Part shown: piece by piece, positions 26,078 to 33,370 of the stretch | How the letters are laid out: each line of letters begins with the position of its first letter | How positions within the stretch are numbered: the first letter of the stretch is position 1 | Source: Vibrio diazotrophicus | GTDB taxonomy: Bacteria; Pseudomonadota; Gammaproteobacteria; Enterobacterales; Vibrionaceae | DNA length: 64,000 bases | Assembly (NCBI RefSeq): GCF_038452265.1 | Contig: NZ_CP151842.1 | Span: 1,178,001 to 1,242,000, forward strand | Direction: 5' to 3' | Program-made: the position numbers and the translations under genes | Notes under the pieces: generated by a model | Told to the model about the DNA's origin: nothing | Databases searched by the model: none | Seen by the model: only the letters and a program-made list of their open reading frames with translations

Positions 26078-26716
26078 TTATAATCCCATGAATTTTTCGG
26101 TATTAACTTCTATTTCAATATGTTGAAGTTTGTCGTCAAATGATAATGCAGCACTAGCGAGCGCGAAAGTAGCTTCATCTGGAACATACAATTTTTTTAA
26201 GTATTCTAAACTAATATCATTAGGATAGAGCACTTCAGCTTCTTCACATGTAGTCCAATTCAATGGCAAAGTTGGATCTCTGGGCTTTAATCGCCCACGC
26301 TTTGATACAACTTGGTCATGGAACAGCATATTTAACCCAATCTGCCCAATATCTCTTTTACACTCATTCCTATAGATATTGTTGGTTGTTGTAAAGACTA
26401 CTCCATCATGGGCTAGAATTTGTGCATCGAAAGCAAAAATAACCCAAAAATCATATTCTTCCCTGTGCCACGTTTGGCTATATCCAAAGAAGCTAGTATT
26501 AATTCTCGAGATCGATAAGTTAACATAAGATGTCCATTGTGAGTCTGAACGAAATTTAGAGTTGTACTTGATTATATGTTCCAGTGCTTTTTCTTTGGGT
26601 AACTGATCACGAGATACCAATTTGTTTAAAGAGCAGATTCCAACCAAGCCGTGGTTAGTTGTGAAATGTAGAACTTCTTCTATGCCTCTTTCTTCGATGA
26701 TTTCTTCTATAGTCAT
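26078..26716 (-). CDS. DarT-like ADP-ribosyltransferase (DUF4433), candidate toxin
   Basis: The 212-residue protein has the DarT layout: an N-terminal LHFTT motif (His17, NAD-binding), a LVSRDQL stretch, the SYVNLSISRINTSFF strand-helix region, and the C-terminal CEEAEVLYPNDISLEYL motif, where DarT has its catalytic Glu in the context QAE(V/F)LV; here Glu161 is the likely equivalent. DarT enzymes ADP-ribosylate thymidines on single-stranded DNA. The start is taken as ATG 26716, overlapping the helicase TGA by one base (TGATG) behind GGAG; a GTG at 26719 is possible. It belongs to a three-gene operon with a helicase and an ARH enzyme. Sequence divergence means the target base and substrate are unproven. 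Confidence 0.78.
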   Translation of the reverse strand: MTIEEIIEERGIEEVLHFTTNHGLVGICSLNKLVSRDQLPKEKALEHIIKYNSKFRSDSQWTSYVNLSISRINTSFFGYSQTWHREEYDFWVIFAFDAQILAHDGVVFTTTNNIYRNECKRDIGQIGLNMLFHDQVVSKRGRLKPRDPTLPLNWTTCEEAEVLYPNDISLEYLKKLYVPDEATFALASAALSFDDKLQHIEIEVNTEKFMGL

Positions 26717-28107
26717 CACAACTCCACTAGTTCATAAGTTTTGCTATCTAAGAGGTTTAAAATGCTTGGTTTATCTTGTTCTTTGTAGCCTAGAATAACG
26801 GACTTTCTCGCTCGTGTAATTGAAACTGTTAATAAACGACAAATGTTTAGATAAGAGTCGGATTCTGAATCTTCTTCGTATTTTAGAAACTCGTTACTGA
26901 GACCTAGTAGGATAACATGATCAAATTCTAAGCCTTTAGCTGAATGCATCGTCGATAGAACCACATTGGTGTCAATATCAGGCCACTCACTAGTTCTAGT
27001 TAGGTTAGCAAAGGGGATTTTTGCTCTCGATAACTCTGATTTCAGATATCTTTGCGTTCCTTGCGATTTAGAAATGAAGCAAACAGTTTCATTCTCGAGG
27101 TCCACGGTATTTAGATAATCAATAGCGTAGCTTACTTGCTGATTGTATAGTCCTGAAATTAATTTTGGTAGTTCCCCAGAAACTCGGCAACTATCATACT
27201 TAGGTATGGTGCCATCAGCATCAATTCCTACTCGATTTAATAGTTGGTAAGCCAACCAGGCTATTTCATACGTGTTTCTATAATTCTTTTCTAATCTAAA
27301 TGAATTTTGAGGTCTTATTTCCAGTCCAACCTCTCGCCAAGTAAAGCCTCGGTTGTATATCTTCTGAACGGTATCGATTACAAAGGTACCATGAGACTGA
27401 TCGTGAAGCATTGATACTATTGTTCTAAGTTCGTTTGCGGAAAAATCTTGAGTTTCATCAGCAATTATGATGTCAAACTGTTCATTTATGTTACTTATGG
27501 GATATTGGTTGATATCGTTCCAATCAACAATTCCGTTGTTTTTTTTGTATTCGAGATAGGGATGGATTATCTCTTGGAGAATCTTTTCTCTTAAAGCGCG
27601 GTCGATTCTGGGCTTCGTTCCTCGGCCTACACGCACGGCGTCCAAGTATTCTTCTAGATCGGTTTCCAAAAAACGACCTAATACGTAATCTACTTCAGAA
27701 GACAAATAACTTGAGTCCAAGCCTAAGGTATTAGATATAGAGAAACCAGATTCCTCTATATTGTTTACAATCTGTAGTTCGTTAATATTTGGATATTTAT
27801 TTCTACAATATTTGGCTAGTGTTAGCACTTCTATTTCTATGCCCTTGCCAATTTCTTGAGCTAACTGGCGAATATAAGAGCTTAATGTGGTGTTAAACGT
27901 AAATACTATCGCTCGTATAGGCTTTTGTTCCTGCATGTTTCGCCTACGATTATTTCTATGGAATGTGATTGCTAATTTTAGCATGAGCAATGCTATCGTT
28001 GTTTTTCCACTACCTGCAGCACCTCTTATAACTCGATTCATTGGATGGGGAGTTGTAAACAGTTGCCTTTGCTCGTCTGTTGGCTCTATATTTTTTAGTG
28101 GCTTCAC
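26716..28107 (-). CDS. UvrD/Rep-like SF1 helicase of the DarT-ARH operon
   Basis: The 463-residue protein has the SF1 motifs in order: Walker A GAAGSGKTT (29-37), motif II IIADETQDFS (about 214-223), the EKNYRNT motif (273-279), VVLSTMHSAKGLEFDHVIL (382-400) and motif VI LLTVSITRARKS (425-436). It is shorter than UvrD (about 720), with reduced 1B/2B insertions. It begins with GTG. It is the first gene of an operon in which darT and the ARH gene follow without gaps. Its likely role is to unwind or sense DNA ends and provide or protect the single-stranded substrate; this is inference from position. Confidence 0.85.
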   Translation of the reverse strand: MKPLKNIEPTDEQRQLFTTPHPMNRVIRGAAGSGKTTIALLMLKLAITFHRNNRRRNMQEQKPIRAIVFTFNTTLSSYIRQLAQEIGKGIEIEVLTLAKYCRNKYPNINELQIVNNIEESGFSISNTLGLDSSYLSSEVDYVLGRFLETDLEEYLDAVRVGRGTKPRIDRALREKILQEIIHPYLEYKKNNGIVDWNDINQYPISNINEQFDIIIADETQDFSANELRTIVSMLHDQSHGTFVIDTVQKIYNRGFTWREVGLEIRPQNSFRLEKNYRNTYEIAWLAYQLLNRVGIDADGTIPKYDSCRVSGELPKLISGLYNQQVSYAIDYLNTVDLENETVCFISKSQGTQRYLKSELSRAKIPFANLTRTSEWPDIDTNVVLSTMHSAKGLEFDHVILLGLSNEFLKYEEDSESDSYLNICRLLTVSITRARKSVILGYKEQDKPSILNLLDSKTYELVEL

Positions 28108-28246
28108 GTAAAGATTCCAATATCAACATTAGTTAACTGAATCTATTTGAATATCATGGGTGTGATTTTCCTTCAAGTTTCAACTACTTGTTCTGGTCGG
28201 CTTTCTGCTCAAAGTGTGAACAGGGTAGTCGATAACCCTGTTGTTG

Positions 28247-28429
28247 TTAACTTTTACTACGAACCACTACCAATGCTTGAGCAACTAGCCACGATAGGCT
28301 TGCCATGATGCTAGCAATGCTCGCGATGGTTTCAGCAACTCGACTGACCTTCGGGGCTAAGCTCGTCAGCAACCCCTCAAGCCATTTCACCAGTTTTAGT
28401 TCATGCTGCATTGTAGATTGGCTCATCAC
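28247..28429 (-). CDS. Small single-helix membrane protein (hypothetical)
   Basis: The 60-residue ORF has one clear hydrophobic helix (about residues 31-55, ETIASIASIMASLSWLVAQALVVV) and an Arg/Lys-Ser tail. It overlaps the end of the upstream 211-residue gene by 29 bp. I do not recognise the family. A holin-like or toxin-like small membrane protein is possible, as is a spurious ORF; the tight overlap with a membrane-protein gene favours a real gene. Confidence 0.5.
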   Translation of the reverse strand: MMSQSTMQHELKLVKWLEGLLTSLAPKVSRVAETIASIASIMASLSWLVAQALVVVRSKS

Positions 28430-29036
28430 TATCCGAAGTCGTGCTAAATAGCCCAGCAGTCCAACGCCAAGCTCGAGCGGCTTTGTTTATGGCAAAGTTC
28501 TTCACGGCTACTACCTGATTCCAGACGACATTACCGAATAGCTGGATGAAGCTGCCAGCTAAGTAGACGTTTTGCAGCGTCAAGTCTTTAGCTATGTTAA
28601 GCAATCCACCACATTTAGACAGCATAGCCATAGCCGCAGGGCTGCGAGTAACAATGAATGCCACGACTGCACCAATAGCACTGATGATGGCAACCTTCTG
28701 TGATTTACCTGAAAAGAACTGAACGGTTTTCTGCCAAGCTGATTTAATAACAATCATTAGGCGCATGGTGATTTTCGGTTTGTTCATAGTAGGATTCTCT
28801 TTCTTAATTAATTTGAATTCGCGAATGAATCGCATTGCACATTTGGGTGTTGAACCAGAGACTTCGATGGCTTCGTTAAGTAGGTAGATAAAGCGCTCTG
28901 GGTTCTGTTGAAGAATGACTTTAAGTTCTTCAGCGTTATGTATCGGATGGTGTTGCTGGATAAACTGGATAACGCGTTTAACGTGGATGGGTTTCAATCT
29001 GCTTTTGCTCCTTGAGTTCGTTAGAGACAGCTGCAA
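28401..29036 (-). CDS. Hypothetical protein with two membrane helices, coupled to a resolvase
   Basis: The 211-residue ORF has a basic helical N-terminal part (VKRVIQFIQQHHPIHNAEEL) and two hydrophobic segments (about residues 114-137, VAIISAIGAVVAFIVTRSPA, and about 155-178). It overlaps the 3' end of the serine recombinase by 59 bp; an internal ATG at residue 84 (28787) could give a shorter 128-residue membrane protein. No family is recognised. The pairing with the 60-residue membrane ORF suggests a small membrane complex. Confidence 0.6.
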   Translation of the reverse strand: MQLSLTNSRSKSRLKPIHVKRVIQFIQQHHPIHNAEELKVILQQNPERFIYLLNEAIEVSGSTPKCAMRFIREFKLIKKENPTMNKPKITMRLMIVIKSAWQKTVQFFSGKSQKVAIISAIGAVVAFIVTRSPAAMAMLSKCGGLLNIAKDLTLQNVYLAGSFIQLFGNVVWNQVVAVKNFAINKAARAWRWTAGLFSTTSDSDEPIYNAA

Positions 29037-29634
29037 TGGTCATCCTGCTTGCACCGGTGATGGCTTGGATTTGGCTGTAGGTGTGTGAAGTTTCCAGAAG
29101 TCGCTTAATGGATGCCCAAAGGACACGGTTCCGTTTACGACCTTGATACTTGGATGGGTCAGATTGCTTGGCCTTTGCAATACCTTCCATCGTTCTTTTA
29201 CGTCTGAGGTCGTAATCCTTCCGGGCAGTTGCTGCCAGTATATCGAGCAGCATTCCATTCACCGCTTTGAGTACCGCATGAATGAAGTCATCCCCAGCTT
29301 CGGTCTGCTTCATTGCGACGTGACTTGTTGGCAAATCTAAGGCAACGACGGATACGCCTTTCGACTCAATAAGATGTTTAAGTTTCAGCCAGTCTCCATT
29401 CGTTAAACGACTGATACGGTCAACCGATTCAATCAGAATGACATCACCGTCTTGAGCGTCCTCAAGTAAGCGGTTCAGTTCTGGCCGATTCAGTGATGTT
29501 CCGGTAAAGCGTTCGAAGTAGAACGCAGCAATCTTCTGGTTATGGCTGGTGGCGAACTCTTCGATTTCAGTTTTAGCGCGCATGACGTCTTGACCGACGG
29601 TACTAACACGCAGGTAGGCTCGGATAAATCCCAT
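28978..29634 (-). CDS. Serine recombinase (resolvase/invertase family)
   Basis: The 218-residue protein begins with the catalytic block RAYLRVSTVGQD (Ser11), followed by the resolvase motifs GTSLNRPELNRLLEDAQDGDVILIESVDRISR and a C-terminal helix-turn-helix (TYSQIQAITGASRMTIAAV). Such enzymes resolve multimers or invert segments. It is one of two different serine recombinases in element 1 (the other is at 42172-42726) and heads a small operon with two membrane proteins. Confidence 0.92.
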   Translation of the reverse strand: MGFIRAYLRVSTVGQDVMRAKTEIEEFATSHNQKIAAFYFERFTGTSLNRPELNRLLEDAQDGDVILIESVDRISRLTNGDWLKLKHLIESKGVSVVALDLPTSHVAMKQTEAGDDFIHAVLKAVNGMLLDILAATARKDYDLRRKRTMEGIAKAKQSDPSKYQGRKRNRVLWASIKRLLETSHTYSQIQAITGASRMTIAAVSNELKEQKQIETHPR

Positions 29635-29785
29635 AGGCTCATCCTTCGGTAAAGTTAGGGTTGCGAGACCTTACTGGTAAGGTTTGGGTGGTGTTCTCAG
29701 GGTATTCTGTACCAGTGCTAGCGGTATGGTAGAGGTATGCCCTTACTGTACTTATACCGTGATGAAGAGTGATTGTTGAATCGAT

Positions 29786-29807
29786 GGTAATCGGGTAATT
29801 CGGTAAT
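29786..29807 (+). repeat. GGTAAT iterons, cluster 1
   Basis: Three GGTAAT copies start at 29786, 29794 and 29802, an exact 8-bp period. The same hexamer at the same period recurs at 36949-36962 and, inverted, at 38587-38616. Confidence 0.7.
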
Positions 29808-29996
29808 TAAACCTTGAATATCCATTAATATCAGCCAGTTACACATTACCTTAAGGGCTTGGGTGTTGGTTCACTGTTGGTAATTACCACATCAGTAGCT
29901 GGTGTTAACCAAATGAAATTCTCAGTAACCAACTGATTAATATATAGTTAATAGTGAAATTGCCAGAATTACCACATTACCCATTATTGACGTCTT

Positions 29997-30092
29997 ATTA
30001 GAAGGTATAGATTTTAGTTACTGTTATTTGACCCATTTAGAAAAAGGTAACGTTCGATAGTCTCACCCCTTTTAATGTGAACGTTACCTTTT
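29997..30092 (+). repeat. 96-bp element, copy A, with inverted repeat AAAGGTAACGTT
   Basis: The block opens ATTAGAAGGTATAGATTTTA, contains AAAGGTAACGTT and, about 25 bp later, AACGTTACCTTT, a perfect 12-bp inverted repeat preceded by TTTTAATGTG. A near-identical copy is at 36823-36917 in the same orientation, 6.8 kb away on the far side of the replication genes. Confidence 0.85.
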
Positions 30093-30236
30093 CAGTGGCC
30101 TAGCATACATTGATGGTAAAAATCAAGTTTGGGCAGGTTAACCACTTAAACTCAACAGGATTTGCGTCTCTAGTTAGTCTAGGTATTACAGCAAGAACGG
30201 GTCTTGCTTAACACTAACGAAAGAGGATTATTCATC

Positions 30237-32474
30237 ATGAATACTGCAACTGAGCTAAACCAACCGGAAGTATCCCTAAAGAGTATGTTGAGCCATCTAT
30301 CGGAAGCGGCTCAACATCCGCATCTTATCAAGTATGACATCAAGAGTAATGGCGCTTTGATTGGAGCGAACAACGATCTGTACATTCCATTAGTCAACAG
30401 TGATGGGAAGTTAGTTACTGCACAAAGAATCGCTCCAGATGGTACTACCGAGTTAATGGAGGGCAAGCCGACGACGGGAGGTTTCCACTCGATACTAGGT
30501 GAAGATACCGTCGTGTTGCTTGCAAAATCGCATCAGGCAGCCTCAGTCCTGTTTGAGGCGACGGGCTACACCACCATCATGTATGTAAGTCATGACAACC
30601 TAAGAGTCATCATAGATGACCTGAAGGAGCACTACAGCACAACACCAATAATGATGTGCTGTGACCAAGAGGATGAGCTGGATAAAGAAGTGGCTATTTC
30701 ACACGGGGTTACAGTTGTTCAACCTGAAGTCAAAGATGGTGGGAGAATCATCAACTTCCAGCAGAGTAATGGCCGCCCTAAATTGAAGGCGCTTGTTGAT
30801 AGTATGATTGAACAGGCTAACCTTCGTATCCCTGAAGGCTACGAGCTTACACCTCACGGTTTGTTCTTTTTTAAACCGGGTAAAGACGGAGTATCACGTA
30901 GGCAGAAGGTTTGTGAAAACCTTAAAGTAACCTCGCTTCTTAGGGACAAGGAAGCCGACAACTGGGGGTTAGTTGTTGAGGTTAAAGACCCAGATGATAA
31001 TTTTCACGAGGTCATTCTGAAGCGGACGCATCTGACTGGGGCTCATTCGAAGTATCTGGATATGCTCGTGCCGAAAGGGCTTCTGGCAGAAGTGAAAATG
31101 TATCCTGAGCTAAGAAACTACTTACAGAAGGTGAAGCCAATATCACGAGCAACCAGTGTTACAGAGCCGGGGTGGTTTGGTGATCAGTACGTGTTCCCTA
31201 ATGTTGTAATTGGTGATGGACCAGACCGTCTCATTTTTCAATCGGAAGATGAGCCTATGTGCGACACAACTGAGATAGGCAGCTTAATGGAGTGGAGACG
31301 CAATGTTGCTAAGCCATGTCAAGGCAACAGTCGGCTGTTGCTGGCTTTGTCGGCTGCATTCTCGCCTATTATTAAGAATTTTACGGGCAGTGAGAATACG
31401 GGTCTTCACTTTAACGGCTCAAGTAGCTGCGGTAAGACAACATTACTTGAACTTGCGAAGTCGGTGTGGGGAAATCCACATCACTTACCTCGCTGGAAAG
31501 CGACCGATAATGGTTTGGAAGTTCTTGCCAGCCATCACAATGATTCGCTGCTAGTTCTTGATGAAATAGCCCAGCTATCACCGAAAGATGTTGGTGATGC
31601 GGTATATATGCTCGGTAATGGTAAGGGAAAGCAGCGCATGACGGGTAGAAAAAGGCCAGCTAGCTGGAGAACGACGTTGCTGTCCACCGGAGAAGTGTCG
31701 CTTGAACAGCATATGACAAAAGCGAAAGCTAACGTAACTGCTGGGCAGGAAGTTCGATTTATTAATGTATACGCGCCAGTTTCAGAGGAAATGGGGGTAT
31801 TTGATACCACCCATGACTATGCTGATGGGCGAGAGTTCTCTGATGCATTGAAAGTAAGTGCAAAGCGCTACCATGGTGTGGCTGCGAAAAGAGCGATTAA
31901 ATTAGTCACCGAGCACCGCGATATGGCTGACAAGTTCATAAAAGAGGTGAAACGTGATTTCATGAAGCAAGCAAACCTTGAGGGTGCCGTGGGTCAGGTT
32001 TACCGTGTAGCGGGTCACCTTGCTGAAATTGCAGCCGCGGGTGAACTTGCAACGCAAATGCGAATTACTGGCTGGGATAAAGGTGAAGCATTTGATGCAA
32101 CTTTACGTATTTTTAATGAATGGCTAGATAATCGAGGGACTTCAGGCTCTCTGGAAGACCAGAAAATGTTGGATGCGATTCGTGAACGATTGAGCTCTCG
32201 TGGGGATATGTGGTTCCATACGGAAGATAAAAATGCTGCTCGTAATGGAAAATGTTATGGCATTAAAGACGACGAGATGTTTTATGTGGAAATTAGTGCA
32301 TTTCAGACGATCTTTTGTCAAGACTTTGACTATAAAGTTGCAGCTAATATGCTGCTCCGTAAAGGTTTTCTGGTTCCACAAAATGATGGCAAGCTTACTA
32401 AGAACAAGTCTGTGAATAAACAATCTAAGCGTTTCTATCATATCCGTTCGACGATATTGGCTGACCAAGAGTAG
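30237..32474 (+). CDS. DUF927 domain helicase-like replication protein
   Basis: From ATG 30237 (AAAGAGGA ribosome site) the protein is 745 residues; an upstream in-frame start at 30204 lacks support. The N-terminal part has a TOPRIM-like appearance (DTVVLLAKSHQAASVLFEATG, MMCCDQEDELDKEVA). The C-terminal half is a DUF927-type P-loop ATPase with Walker A GSSSCGKTT (about 394-402), Walker B SLLVLDEIAQL (about 436-446) and a motif STGEVSLEQH. DUF927 proteins in satellites, ICEs and plasmids act as replicative primase-helicases similar in role to P4 alpha. It sits between two iteron regions, which supports replication. Confidence 0.82.
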   Translation: MNTATELNQPEVSLKSMLSHLSEAAQHPHLIKYDIKSNGALIGANNDLYIPLVNSDGKLVTAQRIAPDGTTELMEGKPTTGGFHSILGEDTVVLLAKSHQAASVLFEATGYTTIMYVSHDNLRVIIDDLKEHYSTTPIMMCCDQEDELDKEVAISHGVTVVQPEVKDGGRIINFQQSNGRPKLKALVDSMIEQANLRIPEGYELTPHGLFFFKPGKDGVSRRQKVCENLKVTSLLRDKEADNWGLVVEVKDPDDNFHEVILKRTHLTGAHSKYLDMLVPKGLLAEVKMYPELRNYLQKVKPISRATSVTEPGWFGDQYVFPNVVIGDGPDRLIFQSEDEPMCDTTEIGSLMEWRRNVAKPCQGNSRLLLALSAAFSPIIKNFTGSENTGLHFNGSSSCGKTTLLELAKSVWGNPHHLPRWKATDNGLEVLASHHNDSLLVLDEIAQLSPKDVGDAVYMLGNGKGKQRMTGRKRPASWRTTLLSTGEVSLEQHMTKAKANVTAGQEVRFINVYAPVSEEMGVFDTTHDYADGREFSDALKVSAKRYHGVAAKRAIKLVTEHRDMADKFIKEVKRDFMKQANLEGAVGQVYRVAGHLAEIAAAGELATQMRITGWDKGEAFDATLRIFNEWLDNRGTSGSLEDQKMLDAIRERLSSRGDMWFHTEDKNAARNGKCYGIKDDEMFYVEISAFQTIFCQDFDYKVAANMLLRKGFLVPQNDGKLTKNKSVNKQSKRFYHIRSTILADQE

Positions 32475-32579
32475 GTAATCTGAGCGGCAGGCTGTTTTGC
32501 AGCTTGCCACTTTTTGTAGACGACCATTTCACTTTATGTAAATCTTGATGAAATAAAGTCATACAAGTCAGGCGGATAC

Positions 32580-33347
32580 ATGGAAACGGAGAGTGAAAAA
32601 GTTTACAGGTTGATTTTGGAACATCTAGATGCTTTCAAAAATATCCGACTCCTACCACCAACTGAAGGTATCGAGTCTTCGTACATAATCAAACTGCGTC
32701 GTGGTCTGGAAGATGAATGCAGTGATGTACTTTATGGGCTGTTCCATAATGCCAGAGTAGCGAGAGATAAAGGGTATCCAATCCCAGTAGAGTTCACTCA
32801 CTTTATGATTGACTATTTCACAATGCGTTTTGATGAAGATGAGGATAATAACTCGAAAGTGGCAATCGACGCTTTTCGACGAGCATACCGTTTTAACCCT
32901 GAGAAGAGGGAGTGGCCAATCAGGGACAGGGTTCATTACAACATGACGTATGATGACATTATTATTGGTTATGTTGACGGATGCCAAGAAACGGCTTCCG
33001 ACGAGGAGCGAAAGAACGCGTCAAATCAAATTTACCGATATTCTTTTAAGCATTTTGAAATGGGGCAGTATGTAAACCTCAAATCTTTGCTTGAATCGGC
33101 ACCGATGAATCCTAAAGAATATGGCCGACTACTGGGCCTTAGAAGGGAAAAACTTAAAATTCAGGATGTCTCAGCATTTTTTAACGTAAGTTTAATGGCG
33201 AAGGAATATCAAACGAACCCGGAGTTTAAACGGATGTGGGACAGTGGTGAAGATTGCAGTAAAAAAACATATGTTCATAATGCACTTAAGACATACGGTG
33301 TAAGTGAGCGACTTAAAGAATTCATTGCCCCATTAAACCGTAAATAA
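32580..33347 (+). CDS. Hypothetical protein downstream of the DUF927 gene
   Basis: The 255-residue soluble protein lies 105 bp after the DUF927 gene on the same strand. It is rich in Tyr, Arg and Glu with no membrane segment or signal peptide. The C-terminal half (MNPKEYGRLLGLRREKLKIQDVSAFFNVSLMAKEY) looks like a possible helix-turn-helix. I do not recognise a family. Its position suggests a replication or regulatory accessory protein. A bidirectional terminator follows. Confidence 0.7.
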   Translation: METESEKVYRLILEHLDAFKNIRLLPPTEGIESSYIIKLRRGLEDECSDVLYGLFHNARVARDKGYPIPVEFTHFMIDYFTMRFDEDEDNNSKVAIDAFRRAYRFNPEKREWPIRDRVHYNMTYDDIIIGYVDGCQETASDEERKNASNQIYRYSFKHFEMGQYVNLKSLLESAPMNPKEYGRLLGLRREKLKIQDVSAFFNVSLMAKEYQTNPEFKRMWDSGEDCSKKTYVHNALKTYGVSERLKEFIAPLNRK

Positions 33348-33366
33348 CCCCTCTTGAGAGGGGCTG
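33346..33366. terminator. Bidirectional hairpin between convergent replication operons
   Basis: CCCCTCT / AGAGGGG forms a 7-bp GC-rich stem with a two-base loop exactly between the convergent genes ending at 33347 and 33371. T-tracts are weak on both sides. Confidence 0.6.
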
Positions 33367-33370
33367 AACT

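Larger units (their letters stand above)
29635..30236 (+). other. Putative replication/control region (gene-free)
   Basis: These 602 bp between the resolvase and the DUF927 gene hold no gene. They contain three GGTAAT repeats at 8-bp period (29786, 29794, 29802), further GGTAATTACC/ATTACC motifs to about 29982, and copy A of a 96-bp element with a 12-bp inverted repeat (29997-30092). An AAAGAGGA ribosome site stands before the DUF927 start. The arrangement resembles an iteron origin. Confidence 0.6.

Noticed and set aside
28216..28241. Terminator between the membrane ORFs and the helicase operon
   Set aside because: ACAGGGT/ACCCTGT can pair on the minus strand but no T-run follows, so function as a terminator is doubtful.
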